Source: Climacium dendroides (Eukaryota; Streptophyta; Bryopsida; Hypnales; Climaciaceae). Taken from it: a stretch of DNA of 64,000 bases. Below the pieces are notes generated by a model. It saw only the letters and a list, made by a program, of their open reading frames with translations, ran no database searches and was not told where the DNA came from. The position numbers and the translations under genes were made by a program. The number at the start of each line of letters is the position of its first letter. Position 1 is the stretch's first letter. The DNA is taken from the NCBI GenBank assembly GCA_950106755.1, contig OX467087.1:12156047-12220046 (forward strand). Reading direction: 5' to 3'. Positions 1-11,773 of this stretch are shown here, one piece after another.

Positions 1-406
1 AATTAACATGAATACCGGATTTCCAAAATCATATAAATGGTAAAAACATTCCTCCCTAGTAAAAATTTATATCCATATGTAAAACGTCACCTATAACCAT
101 CACTATGCCCATAACCATCACCCCTAAAATTTTAGAAAATCTTAGGAAGTGAGTAGATGTAATTATAAGGATGTAATACATCTAAATACCAAACCCTGGT
201 ATTGGTGTTAGGTGCATTTATAGTCAACTCTTTAAAAATTCACAACTTATAATCACAAAGTCCCGAGCAAAGTCCAAATAATACATTTGAAAGTGCACAA
301 GAATTATTTTTCTTTTGCTAGTAGGGTCCAATAATTAATTTGTTGGATGTGTATTAGTAGACATCATGTTCCAAACTCTTAAATTAACAATTATGGATGC
401 TACTAT
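1..406. other. AT-rich gene-free DNA
   Basis: I see no coding exon, RNA gene or clear repeat boundary in this stretch. It is AT-rich filler leading up to the first miniature element. Confidence 0.5.
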
Positions 407-410
407 TTAA

Positions 411-1343
411 ACCCTTATCCCTTAAAGTCCCAAGGTCTTTTTTCCATCAAAACCCATTCAAAACTGCCATTTCTATTGCAACCACCATAAAACTTTAAAA
501 AGTTTTTTTTTTACATATCTAACCATAGGATCTTGTACTACACTAGTATAAGGACCCATGAAAAAAAATTCAGTAACTTTGACTTTGTAGATTGCAAGAT
601 ATTTGCATTTAAAGTGACAAAAACAAGTTTTTTTTACACCTTGATTGGCTAAATTTTTGGACTTTGAATCTTTTTGACTTAAATTTTTTTGAACTGCTCA
701 TTTTAATTTTCTAATTTTTTATGTTGAAGAATTGAGTTGAAAATCTAGTAAAACAAAATCAACAAAAAAACACTTAATTTTCACTCATTAAAAAATTGTT
801 AAGTAGAAGTAGGTTCAAGATTGAAGGGATAACTAATCCATTAATAGTTCTAAGATGGAGTTGAAATACAATAATCCCAATGGTGAGATTGTTCTAGTAG
901 ATAAATTTAATTTTGTTTAACAATTTTTTTTGAAAAATTATAAAAATTGCATTCAAAAATGAATTCTATAAATTATTTTTCCAAAAAGATGCTTAGATTG
1001 CCCAAAAAATAAGATTGTCTATAAATTTCTCATCACTAGTATATATAGAATGAATCAAAGCTTTAGATGTGCACAAAATATAATCTTTGAGAAAAAAACT
1101 TAAAATTTAAAAAGTTCAATTTTTTGTGATTTTTTTTGGACTGCCCCTCGAGTTGCTTTTTGGACTCATGGTGGTATAACTTTTCTTTTTGGGCACCAAT
1201 TGAAATAAAAATTAAATTCCCTGAAAACTAATCTGATTTCCTATCTTCAAAAAAAGTTTCAAAAAATCATGTCAAAAATTGAGATCACACAAGCCTACCT
1301 AAAATCCCAAGAATCCCTCGTAGGGACTTTGGGACTTTAGGGG
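411..1343 (-). mobile_element. piggyBac-type non-autonomous element, about 930 bp
   Basis: The right end reads GGGACTTTAGGGG followed by TTAA (1344-1347). The left end is eroded (CCCTTAAAGTCCCAAGG from about 419) and follows a TTAA at 407-410. Both ends match, in opposite orientation, the ends of the piggyBac-like element at 13579-18454, including subterminal stretches such as a GATCTTGTACTACACTAGT-like motif and an inverted AGTCCCAAGG. No coding capacity is seen. TTAA target duplication is the hallmark of piggyBac elements, so this is read as a deletion derivative. Confidence 0.65.
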
Positions 1344-1802
1344 TTAAAGGACAGACATGTGACTATGAAAATCATTCCTTTTGGCATTGTGTGAATATTT
1401 GGTTTTAAAAAAAATTCCCAAAACACTCATTTGGAAGTAAAACTACTATATAAGACCTCCCCTTTTCATGCAAAATTTTAAGGATGAAAAGTTGTACTTC
1501 TATCCTGCATACCAAGATTCTCTATCATTCAACAACCAGAAAATGGCCATAGCATTTTTTTATGAGTTAACCCTTAAAGGACAAGCTAGTCACCATGGAA
1601 ATAACCTGTTTGGATACTATATGTATTGTTGACTTAAAAATTAAAAATGCATTCATTGGAGGACGAGCTAATGTAAAAGATCCCCCTACCAAATTTGGAG
1701 GATGAATAGTTGCACTTTTGTCGTACATGGAGAGATTCTTTGTCATTCATGATTCATGGGCTAGAAAACATCCTCCATGTTAGTTTATGGATTCCTGGTA
1801 CT

Positions 1803-2215
1803 GTGCACCAAATGGTGCAATTAAGTTGCCTTAACAATTAGGTTGCCTTACCCTGCCGAGTTACCCCACGACTCATGAGTGACTCATTGCATCCACGTGG
1901 AGGCAACTGCGTCTCTCTCAATAGATCTTTATATTAGGGTTTCGTTGGTTTATCGCTCGTGTTGTATTGCTAATTAGTTTTCAGCAACACCACCTAGGGA
2001 AGTAAATACAAAATTTCCTTGACCTTTCACATGCAATCCCCGCATTCCTCATTCCTCATGCGTTTTCTAAATTTTTGGTGTTTGGTAATTATATAATCAA
2101 AATTTTTTATTGTATTAAATATTGATGAAAATCACCACAGTAAAAGTAAATATTTATATAGTGTGAAATGTTGAGCAATTAGTGTGGGGCAACCTAATTG
2201 CACCATTTGGTGTAC
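1803..2215. mobile_element. MITE with GTGCACCAAATGGTG inverted ends (copy 1)
   Basis: The left end GTGCACCAAATGGTGCAATT and the right end AATTGCACCATTTGGTGTAC are inverted copies of each other, about 28 bp long and extending to GGTTGCC. The ends contain the internal palindrome CACCAAATGGTG. No ORF is present. A second copy abuts it and shares the junction bases. The superfamily is not determined. Confidence 0.6.
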
Positions 2216-2465
2216 ACTAAATAGTGAAATTAGGTTGCCTGAACAATTAGATTGCCTTGCTCAGAAAAGTTACCTCATGACTCATCACTCGTCCAGATGG
2301 AGGCACAAGCAATTCTTTAAACCCAAGCCATGAACCAGTGCACCAACCCATGCAACACACATGGCTCCTACATTAGTGCATCCTTCTACAGAAATTGTAC
2401 ATATTTATATAGTGTAGAATGTCGAGAAATTAGTGTGGAGCAACCTAATTTCACCATTTGGTGTA
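2211..2465. mobile_element. MITE with the same inverted ends (copy 2, abutting copy 1)
   Basis: It starts with GTACACTAAATAGTGAAATT and ends with AATTTCACCATTTGGTGTA. It is the same family as the adjacent copy at 1803-2215, and both right ends are preceded by the shared internal text TATTTATATAGTGT. Small, non-coding, inverted-repeat-bounded element. Confidence 0.55.
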
Positions 2466-2499
2466 GTTCAATACGAGAAATCAGTGCAGAAGAAATACA

Positions 2500-2870
2500 A
2501 GCAAGACTGCAGCAAGCACCTCGGCATTACTGCAGACACCGCTTCAAGGTTGGGAGAATTTGCACTGTGCAGACACGATGAGTGATGCTGGCAACGCGAG
2601 TACCGGACGAAGCGCCGCGAGCCCGCCGCTAGCTCTCAGTACGTATCGGTAGCAGCAATGACGACGAACCACCCCTGCATATTTTAACGTTATTAGAAGG
2701 AAGGACAGTCTCCGATCCGCGCTGGTTTCCAGTTCCTCCAAGCCCGCGTCGTCACTCCCTGCTTTCTGTTTTGGGCGCGGAGAAAATTTCCTGGGCAGAA
2801 GTAGGTCAAAACCGCATATGGTACGCTGCCTGCAGCCAGGCATGCAATTCATTCAGGGCCTAAGTTAGAA
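2500..2870 (+). other. GC-rich island, possible orphan exon
   Basis: This patch is much richer in G+C than its surroundings. An ATG at 2578 opens about 20 codons that run into a good splice-donor consensus (TCA|GTACGT at 2639), and a CTGTGCAG acceptor-like sequence lies just before the ATG. No partner exon was recognised downstream and no protein family is identifiable. It could be a gene fragment, the first exon of a gene with a very long intron, or a promoter island. Confidence 0.2.
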
Positions 2871-2885
2871 AGACTCGGTTTAATA

Positions 2886-3135
2886 TAAGGTAGTCGGTCC
2901 ATAAAGCGAGCATCTAAGGACTGAAACTGAATTTTGGGCAGGTGAAACTTCTCAAAATATTTTTTAGTAAATTTTCATTGAAATAGAAGAGGAATTGGCA
3001 TCTAACCCAAGTTGTTTCATATTTCTTGGATCATTTTTGAATTAGTTATGAATTTTCAAACGAGATGTGGTATAGGTTCCTATTTGAATGGGCAGTTCTT
3101 AATGCCTTGCTCATATTTTGAGCCTCCTACCTTAA
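2886..3135 (+). mobile_element. MITE with AAGGTAG ends (short copy)
   Basis: Bounded by TAAGGTAGTCGG at the left and CTCCTACCTTA at the right, a short inverted repeat. The interior (for example GAGGAATTGGCATCTAACCC and TTTTCAAACGAGATGTGGTA) is repeated almost base for base at 25358-25758. That copy carries about 150 bp more near its right end. Non-coding. Confidence 0.6.
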
Positions 3136-4078
3136 TCACATCTTTCCGCTAATTAAAGCATTGATGTTCAAAAGAATGGAACAATTCATGTATGACTAAG
3201 TACTACTATAAGGTTGAGGCACTTGTTGTCAACCACGCCCAATACCCAGCCTGTAGGGTTTGCTATTTCCAATTGTAGGGTGCGCTATTTCCAACCATAG
3301 GCTAGGACTTAAGCTTGGAATGGTTTTTTTGTCCTTTTCAAGATTGAGACTAATAAAGTTATGACACAATCATGTCCTAAAGTAGTGAGTAGCAAAGTAG
3401 TTCTTGAATGATCTAAATTGGAAGACTAGACATTAGCTATTGGAAAAGTGCACTTTTTGGCTTTCAAAATTTGTAGTAATTTCAATTTTGGGAATAAAAT
3501 TCTGAAAATTTTAATATCCCCATATTTCCTATCTTCTTGCATGGGAAAGATTTCCACCACCTCATATTGTCACACTATCTACTCCAAAATTGCTTAAATG
3601 ATCAACTATTGGTTGAATCTAAATCAACTATCTTGTTTGGGTTTGCAACTAAGATGGTCAACCACTTTCCAACCACTTAAGTAATTCAACATATTTATTG
3701 TGTGTGTGGTGAGGGGAAAATTTTCCTTATTTCTAGAAATAGATTTAAGAAGGGTTTCATATTTTTTGCATTTTTTTCTTCAAAAACAAAATTACCATGA
3801 ATTTTTTTGGTGAAGATTCCATTCAATCTATTCTTGTTATATAGGTCACCATATTTCCAACCATAGGTTGATTACCAAATCAACCATGCTTCATTGTAGG
3901 TGACAATTGTGGCTTCCAATGTACATCTTATGGTCATTGTATGCCTTCAATGTATACATTTGTGATGTGTGAATTGTCACCTAACTACGTGAGCTATCAC
4001 CTAAACCACAACTAATCAAAAATGGCAATCTAACTATCAAAAATGGATACCTGATCGAAAAGATTTCAACTATCTTAA
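3136..4078. other. Gene-free AT-rich DNA
   Basis: No exon or RNA gene could be supported. There is short-range internal repetition around CCAACCATAGG near 3290 and 3850, but no clear element boundary. Confidence 0.45.
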
Positions 4079-5018
4079 CATCTAAAGTCCCATTGTCCCC
4101 TCGAGGGATAAAATGGATTTTGGGCAAGTTCCTATGGTCTCAATATTTGTCATGATTTTTTTTTACTCTTTTAGTGAAGATAGGAAAACACATTAGTTTT
4201 TGAAAATATAATTTTTATTTCAATAGGAGCTTGGGAGCAAAAGTTATGGAATAAAAAATCCTTTTATTTGGTTTGGTAGGCAAAAAAAAGAACTTAAATT
4301 TTTTTTAAAAATTAAAGTAAAATTTTAAAAATTTTAAATTTTTTTTGTTTTGTGTAGATTATATTTTATATACATAACAAGCTTTGATTCATTCCATTTG
4401 GATTTGTTATGAGAAAGATATGGGCAATCGTGTTTTTTGGGCAATTAGAGCATCTTCTTGAAAAAATAACTTGTGGAATTCATTTCTAACCTCAATTTTC
4501 ATAATCTTTCAAAAAATAAAGTTTCATAAGGTTAAGATCTCTTGCTAAAACAATCTCATTGTTGAGACTAGTGTATTTCAATTTTATCTTAAAGCTAATA
4601 ACAATTTAGATTTTCAATCTTCAACCTACTTTTATTTAATAAATTTTTAATGAATAAAAATAAGTGATTTTTTATAAAAAAATCCTAGAATCTCAATTCA
4701 ATTTTTTATCATATAAAATTATAAATTTAAAATAAATAGAGCAAAAAATTATAAGTTATGAAGGTTTAAAGCCAAATAATGTAGTCGAGTAAGGTGCAAA
4801 TTTTTTTGTTTTTTTCACTTTAAACACAAATATCTTGCAATCTATGTGGTCAAAGTTTGTGAAATCTTTGCTATACATTTTTATACTAGTTCCATACTTA
4901 TCCTATGACAAAAAATATGAATAGAATTTTTTTTTTTTTTTTTAACTTTTTGCTCATTGCTATAGAAATGGCAGTTTTTAGTGGGTTTTGATGGAAAAGA
5001 GGCCTTGGGACTTTAGGG
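4079..5018 (+). mobile_element. piggyBac-type non-autonomous element, about 940 bp
   Basis: TTAA at 4075-4078 is followed by CATCTAAAGTCCCATTGTCC. The right end is CCTTGGGACTTTAGGG, followed one base later by TTAA (5020-5023). Both the terminal and the subterminal sequence (AAAATGGATTTTGGGCAAGT at left, ATAGAAATGGCAGTTTTTAG at right) match the piggyBac-like element at 13579-18454 in the same orientation. No transposase is present. Deletion derivative. Confidence 0.7.
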
Positions 5019-5023
5019 ATTAA

Positions 5024-6427
5024 GTAGAAAATGACAATTCCATGATGAGCAAACTATATGAGGTGTTGAGGTGGAAACACCTAAAAACAATAGAAGGAAA
5101 AGAAGAAAAAGAAGAAAGGTAACTCTAATGTGATAGACCTTCGTGAATGGAGTGTTTGTTAGGAATGGCTCAACTATCTAAGTCTCATGGACTTAGATGG
5201 TAAATTCCATCCTTGATGCCTCTGTTTAGTGGTAGATACTATAAAAAACCAACGTGTTTTTTTCCCTAAAAATTTCTCGAGGCTTTATACAAAAATAAGT
5301 GGTAATTTGTCCCCCACTATAGAAGTAAGCACCTTGCCCTTGCTTGGGTTTGAATTCAATTTTTTCTCCAACACCTAAAAAGTGGCCTTCAATGAATATT
5401 TTTGAAACTTAAAACCACCACCACTAGCTTTTCATACACAACCAATGAGAGGCGAGGAGTTTTTTTTATCATGCAACCAGTGAAAATTGAAACATTTTGT
5501 ACTTCAAGTCTTCAAAGGTGTCCATCCAAAGTGAGTCTAGTATTAAGTGTAGGCTATTCTATGTTTTCAACTTTGAAAATTTGTAAAATATTACTAAAGT
5601 GTTGAAAAACTACAAAACCACTTGAATTCTATTTTTCTTGAGTTTGCCAAGAATCTCATCAAATTTTTTTGGTCATTTGACCTATGAGATAGTGGGATTT
5701 TTTTATTAAATGTTGCTTTTAGGTGTTTAGACTACCTTAGGTGCTTTTACCATAATGCTCTTTCAAAAAATGTGGAAAAGATGGGAGAGATTGTGACTCC
5801 CTTTTAAAGTCAATCCCAACAAATTTTTCTCTAAAATGTACTCTTTCTATCTTTGAGTTAGAAATTTCATCACTTTAAAAATTCATAGTTTATTCACATT
5901 GTGTTCAATCATTGCATAACAAGAGAATTTAAAAATCTCTCTTTAACTTTCAACAAAATTCAACAAAAGATTAAGAAATTTCTGAATGCATTAATATGGT
6001 GCTATTTGTTCAAAAACAAACAAATAGTGAACATATTTAAGTTGAAATCACTCAAAACATTAAATGTTTTTTTGGGCCACTAAAAGACTATTTCGGGTCT
6101 GTTCCCCTTGCTATGAACCATAGCAGTGTTATCAAATTAATTTTAAAAATAAAAAATAAAAAATAATATTTTTATATATTTTTAAAATAATTAAATATTA
6201 TTATCTGATGTGACAATCTTCCAACCATGTCAGAATGCTGATGTGGCTCTGTTTGCACGTTTCCTACAACTCAGAAACTTACGGTCTTCCAAAGGCCCCA
6301 AAAAACATCTAATGCTGACCAGCATACAAATCTCCTGTTTGGGGGCATTGAAAGAAGATGTAACGTATACCCATGTGAAATTTCATGAAAGAGTCTGAGG
6401 TCAGTCTCCGCTAGCTCCTGAGTCAGC
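5024..6427. other. Gene-free AT-rich DNA
   Basis: The short ORFs here are AT-driven, lack recognisable domains and look accidental. A TA-rich stretch around 6130-6200 resembles one near 45250-45360, suggesting an old shared repeat. No gene is supported. Confidence 0.45.
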
Positions 6428-6655
6428 GGCCAGGGTGAATTGACCCCCTCATTGCCCCTCCAGGGCAAACCCTGGAATTTTTTATTTGCAAGGCTTAATT
6501 TTTTTTTTAAATTCTGAATTCATATTTGAAATCAGAGGCCCCAAATTACTCTAGGGAGATGCAAGAATTACCAAAAAAAATTGGCACAACATAGGGGGCT
6601 TTTTTGTCAAACCAAAGTTGACCGGGGCAATGAGGGGGCCAATTCTCCCTGCGCC
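6428..6655. mobile_element. Mutator-like MITE with 9-bp target duplication
   Basis: The element is 228 bp. Its left end GGCCAGGGTGAATTGACCCC and the reverse complement of its right end, GGCGCAGGGAGAATTGGCCC, form an inverted repeat of about 30 bp that continues into CCTCATTGCCCC. It is flanked by identical 9-bp repeats TGAGTCAGC at 6419-6427 and 6656-6664. A 9-bp duplication is typical of Mutator-like elements. There is no ORF. Confidence 0.75.
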
Positions 6656-6899
6656 TGAGTCAGCCTGGCCAGTGGAGTAATATCCTACAGACTTGGGCTT
6701 GGTTGTACGGTACTTACTCTCCCTAGCAATCCTTTCATTGCACCCAACAGAAAATTTAAAAAAGAATACAAAAAAATAAAATATGGTAGGCCGCGATTGG
6801 CATCATGGGGTGGCCTACAAAGGCCGTTCATGACTTACCCAGCAAGGAAAATCAAGGCCTAGAAGCCATTCAAATTGAAGGATTCATAATAGAATATAC

Positions 6900-7849
6900 T
6901 GCATAATTACAAAAAACAAAGGTTAACATCTACAGTAAGATCGAAGACTGCACCTCAAAGTCTGGAAGAAAACTGAAGTAGAGTTCCAAACGTCAAGATG
7001 CTACACGTACTACTCCGCTCCCTGTTGCTAGGAAAAGAGCCGATGCTGAGTTATTTCTCCTGCTTGCACTCACGGCACTTGGATCAGGATCGTCTCGATA
7101 ACGATTCCGATTGTGATCGATTACGTTTGTTCTTTTTCACCGGATTGTTTACAGACAATTGAACCGGAGCTCTCTGCGGAAGACAATTGTGGAGCCGACG
7201 TAGTATTGGACAACTAGCTAGCTCGATCCGTCTGGTACAAATTAAGAGGCAGCTGCAGACCTTTTCCGACTTGTGACGGTTGCGCGCGTACGTGTCGGTA
7301 CGAATCCACGCTTTTTTGTTGTTGCCGATAGACACGGTGTAAAGGACAGGTGTCAGTTCAGATTAGGAACGCGTATTATTTTACTAAGGTCCATTTAAGA
7401 ACTTGCAATATCGTACGGGACTCAATGTGTGTGTTTGCATCGCAACTGTTGTCTTCTATCTATCTCTGACTTTCGAAGCAAAAGAGCCTGCCTGGCGAAG
7501 ACCGTACCCTTGGATAGCCTAGAACGCAATGCTTGTGATGAGTTTTTTTGCCGTGAGTCTATTCATTTGATCTTGTCGAAAGGTTTCGGAAATCTGTATT
7601 TGGACTTGGTTTTGCTGGTGAATAGAGGTGAGTTATGCAATTAGTCTTAGTGGCAGTTCCTTTCGTTAGTTTGCGGCTCTGAGATCTGGCTTTCTCGGTT
7701 TCTCCTGCGCTTCAAGTTAAGGAGTAGTTTAGAAGTTATTCATAGCTGCGACGGTCCCCCGGAGAGAGAGGGATTACGAACGGCAAATTGGTAGCAGGGT
7801 GTTTGAAAATTGCTAGTTAGAGCACGGGCAATTCGTCGTGCGTGGATTT
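6900..7849 (+). promoter_or_regulatory. Upstream and 5' leader region of the C2H2-AP2 gene
   Basis: Base composition shifts from AT-rich to mixed at about 6950, as expected where a gene's promoter and leader begin. A 71-codon ORF starts at an ATG at 7429 and runs to 7644. A good splice-donor sequence (AGAG|GTGAGTTATG near 7629) and an acceptor-like GGTAGCAG near 7796 suggest a 5' UTR intron. No TATA box could be assigned with confidence. Confidence 0.35.
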
Positions 7850-9016
7850 ATGGAGGGCAATAACATGGACCAACTAGACTGGGAGGAGATTCTCATCTCG
7901 ATTGAGGATTCGCCAGCCGGCGAGAGTACTACAACAACAGACGAGGTGCACCAAGTCGCTAGTTCAGTGAGCGTTCAACCAAGCGTTCTACCATCTGCTG
8001 CAGGACCAGGATCAGGATTAGTTGATAGTACTTACCGTCAGCGGCTTCGTTCATACTCCAGTTTCCCCACCGCAGCACTGGCGCCACCTTCAACCACGTC
8101 CTCCGACACGACGAGTTCCCAAGCTGGTGATCCGATGGACGTCGCGTACTCCCAATCCCTGAGCGACGGCGCTGGAAGCGATCAGCGCCGTCACGTCCGT
8201 CGTCAAGTCCGCAGACGAACGGCGGGAGGCAACGGCAGAGCCTTAGCACAACTGGAGGTCCGGTCCCCTCGTCGTGCTTTCTACGACTGCGACTTTTGTG
8301 GACTAATATTTTTGTCGCCGCAATCCCTAGGAGGTCACAAAAACCTCCACAAAGGGAAGAGGGCCTCGAAATCGTCATCACGAGGCCGTGGCGCTCGTGG
8401 TGCCCGTGATCAGTACCAGCCGAACTTGCTCGTGGTGGCGAGCTCCCAGGAGAATAGAAGCGGCGGCGACTCGGACGGTGTCCCGTCCCCAATTTACAAA
8501 GGGGTGCGGTGTCGGGAAGGGACGAAGTGGGTGAGCGAGATTCGGCCGCCGAAGTCGTCCGACAAGTGGTGGCTGGGGACCTTTCCTTCAGCGGAGGAAG
8601 CGGCTCAGGCGTACGACGTCGCGTTGTGTTACTTCAGATCCGATACCGACTTGAATTTCGAACGCCACTATCTTTGCCGGGAGCTTCCGACGTTGCCCAG
8701 TGACTTGTCGCCCACTGAGTTCGCTCTTCAATTACGGGAGATGGTGAGATCTGTTAGTGAGCAAATCATTGCTGACCGGCGGAGTAGCCCGATGGCGTCG
8801 CTGCCCGAGCCTGCGCAACTGCAAGTAGCTTCTAGTTCTCCACCAACTTTGACGTCGACGTCGCCTCTACCCCAGCCTGCCCCGCAAGTGGCTTCGTCGT
8901 CTCGGCCAAGTGTGAGCGGAGATTCTTGCACCACTGAAGCAGCGGCTGACACTGCAATGCCGGGGGTTGTCACATCGGATGAATTCAATTATCTACAATT
9001 TCTGTCGTTCGAGTAG
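7850..9016 (+). CDS. C2H2 zinc finger plus AP2/ERF domain transcription factor
   Basis: Single-exon gene of 388 codons from the ATG at 7850. The reading frame extends upstream only to a GTG, and ATG 7865 is an alternative start. Residues 145-167 form one C2H2 finger (C-x2-C-x12-H-x3-H) with QSLGGH in the helix, a variant of the plant QALGGH class. Residues 215-272 form an AP2/ERF domain ([30 protein letters not shown]), which in known ERF proteins binds GCC-box or DRE-type DNA. A basic patch [11 protein letters not shown] at 113-123 is a likely nuclear signal. Short acidic/hydrophobic motifs at both ends (LDWEEILI near residue 10; [12 protein letters not shown] at the C-terminus) look like activation motifs. 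The rest is Ser/Pro/Thr-rich linker. The predicted role is nuclear DNA-binding regulator; targets are unknown. Each domain alone is common in plants, while one of each in a single protein is unusual. The frame is intact and codon use is GC-rich, so the gene looks functional. Confidence 0.88.
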   Translation: MEGNNMDQLDWEEILISIEDSPAGESTTTTDEVHQVASSVSVQPSVLPSAAGPGSGLVDSTYRQRLRSYSSFPTAALAPPSTTSSDTTSSQAGDPMDVAYSQSLSDGAGSDQRRHVRRQVRRRTAGGNGRALAQLEVRSPRRAFYDCDFCGLIFLSPQSLGGHKNLHKGKRASKSSSRGRGARGARDQYQPNLLVVASSQENRSGGDSDGVPSPIYKGVRCREGTKWVSEIRPPKSSDKWWLGTFPSAEEAAQAYDVALCYFRSDTDLNFERHYLCRELPTLPSDLSPTEFALQLREMVRSVSEQIIADRRSSPMASLPEPAQLQVASSSPPTLTSTSPLPQPAPQVASSSRPSVSGDSCTTEAAADTAMPGVVTSDEFNYLQFLSFE

Positions 9017-10592
9017 TGAATCGGACCAGCAGTTCTACTGAAACCAATCCGAGACTCTCGTTCCAGCGGGGTCTCGATCTCTCCAATGAGGGGTAGCTAG
9101 TGACCGCCGTGCATGGGATGAATATACTCTTACGGCTTGTGTTGATTGTCAACACCAGCACATATATATCCCCTGGCAACATTCATCGTGGCATGGGTCC
9201 ATGACCAGCAACACCCACCCTCAAACACATGTTCACCACCTCAGATTTATTCTCAGGAGGGTATGTATTTAAGATGGACAGGGATTTCCATGTCGGAAGT
9301 TGATCCGACGTCGTGATCATAACAGTACACTTGCACCTTGAGATCTTACAATGTCGATCAAGGCCATCAGCAACGTCATCGAATTCCTAAACCGAGGCAA
9401 ATACAGTACATGGTTGACTCGATCGACACACAGTCAGTTCAATTCATGTGGAATACCTGAGTGAGACATGGTGATCGAAGCAGAGTACATGGTCCCGCAT
9501 CGATCCAGTGGACCATGTCGCGAAAGCCGGTGTACATTTTTTCATCCCGGGAATCGCATTGCATGTGAGCTCGCGGATACGCACGCGACTGTAACAATGG
9601 CGCGCGCGGCCTCATTTGACTGATCAACATGTACAGTATCTTCGTCTGGAAGACTTATCGATCCCAGTTACTTTAATTTGGGTGGACACGTTTGAAAACC
9701 TCAGTGGACCACTTGCATGTATAGAAAAATAGGCTTCCACTATATTCTGTACCTTATTGATATGCTAGCATACATATATATTAGCTGGTGACTAGTCCAG
9801 TCCAGCTTGCTAAATTCAAATGATGATTACTAAAAAGAAAAGAGTAATCCAATTTCGCGTAGTTATGGACACAGATTCCTGCCACATTACATGGAAGTGC
9901 GGAGCATGCTGAAGCTAATTAGGCAATTCAATTAACCGGGTGGTACGGTTTCACTCGGTTCACCCTCAGTGGCTCTCAAACTCTCAGTCCCTGAGTTTTG
10001 ATCGAGTTAATCTAGTATTGTCAGATTCATTGTCTGTCAATTGAGTTTGACATGACCGCTGTCGCTAGATACATGTCATGTCGTTCTGATAAGAGCTACG
10101 ATCGACTAGTAATAGAGTTGGGTTTGTAAAAAAGTAGACTGTAATTAATATAGACATCGACTGGTACAGTATGGTTATGGAGTTTGCAAATGTTTCTGAG
10201 TTCAGTGAGGTTGGCGGCCGAGGGAATTTCACGTCAAGTAGTAATTTTCCGTTTGGTCTAAAGGGGATAATAAATTAAACCCACTTGTTTTCGATAAGAA
10301 TGCGGGTTTAGTACATTTGTTCAAAACTTTTGCCATTTTTCAGACTGAGCATTGCCAATTTAATGGTAATTTCTTCCCTTTGCTAGTACGATGTTTTCAG
10401 TGCGTATGACCCGATTTACACAAAAAAAAACAAGGCACAAAATTGAGAAGTCTCCCTCTCCAAACCGCCCCGTCGTTTGATAATTGATATTGAGAAGTTC
10501 ATGACCTTTGGAATGGTGTAAACCACCAAGAGTGAATGAAGTGGCACAAAAAATGGTGCTATTCTTTAAATAAAATTGAAGAATAGTGCTTC
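9017..10592. other. 3' flank of the C2H2-AP2 gene, then gene-free DNA
   Basis: The first few hundred bases are mixed composition and probably include the 3' UTR, with a TATATATAT run near 9163. From about 9700 the sequence becomes AT-rich. No further exon, RNA gene or bounded element was recognised before the foldback element at 10597. Confidence 0.45.
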
Positions 10593-10596
10593 TTAA

Positions 10597-10790
10597 CCCC
10601 TGAATGCAAAAACTATGTTTTTTTTGGCAAGATTGTGATTTTGGTTAGCTCACTACGAATGGAGTTTTTATTTATTTTCTTTGAAATTTTCACAAAACAT
10701 GTGCTTGATATTGTTGGACACATGTTTTGTGAAAATTTCAAAGAAAAATAAATAAAAACTCCCAAAAAATGCAGTTTGGACATTTAGGGG
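10597..10790. mobile_element. TTAA-flanked foldback MITE, 194 bp
   Basis: TTAA at 10593-10596 and 10791-10794 flank CCCCTGAATGC...CATTTAGGGG. Inside, 10661-10703 and 10719-10762 are near-perfect inverted repeats about 43 nt long, with one extra A in the right arm and a 15-nt loop, so the element can fold into a long hairpin. Related single arms occur at about 36600 and 40090. The ends and target site fit the piggyBac group. Non-coding. Confidence 0.7.
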
Positions 10791-10794
10791 TTAA

Positions 10795-11765
10795 TGAAGA
10801 ATCAAGGATTTTAAAATTTCAATTAGATCCACCTTCTTGGAGAAGCAAGGGCTAATTATAATTTGGGAGATTTTAAAGTTTGAGGACTTTTGTTGTTGTA
10901 TAGGAAAGAAGTGTGAAATCCAAACTGGACCTTAGTAGATTTATACATATTAATTAGACTCATTGATACATGGCACCATGCATCTATGTCTTGTTTTCAT
11001 CAAATACATGTGTCAAGTAGATAATTTTGGGGATTATTATTTTTGAAATCATCTTTTTTCTCCTACCCTCTTACTACATAAAAGTCTAAAACAATCAATA
11101 CATAGGACCCTTTACAGCTTCACTCAAATGTAATTTGTGTTCAAGTTTTATTTGATAGAATACATAAGTAATATAATATACAAAATTTGGCCTTCAATAC
11201 CTTTTCATTGAAATTCCATATAATATTGATGCACCAGAATGTTGCTTTGATGACATAACCAAATACCATTAATTCACACTGACAAGATTCTTAATATTTC
11301 ACTTATAATTGGTCCAAAAATTTATTATTTCTCAAATTGCAAAAAGAGTTCAACCACTTTAGCATCTTACATATATGAGGGTGAACAATATTAAGGACAA
11401 GAAAAAAATACGTAGCAATTTAAGGTTAACCTGATTACATCATTTTTTCTCATACATTCTACTATCCCCATCACATCATTTGTCAAAAATAAGAAAGCTA
11501 AAGTCTCTTGTCAACTTGTGTGACCACTAGATAAACAAGTAGATGCCTACCTATTTCAATAATTGAATTTTAAAAGGGTACCTAAGTTACTTCTAATGTT
11601 TTTATGTTATTCCATCTTAAAGTATATCCTATTTTAGTTTTAATATTTCTCTCTTTATATTTCCCATCTATATAATTTTATTATTTCAAATAATATTTTT
11701 AAAGGTTTCCATGATACTTCAAGGCAAACACACAATATTTTTTTAAATGAAATTAATAAACCATA
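10795..11765. other. Gene-free AT-rich DNA
   Basis: No coding signal, RNA gene or bounded repeat was found here. Confidence 0.45.
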
Positions 11766-11773
11766 AATGAAGT

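Noticed and set aside
2544..2852. Minus-strand ORF of 102 codons
   Set aside because: Open only because the patch is GC-rich. Cys/Arg-rich translation without domain or intron signals.
7959..8988. Additional ORFs on both strands over the C2H2-AP2 gene
   Set aside because: Shadow frames of the GC-rich real coding sequence. Only the plus frame shows finger and AP2 motifs.
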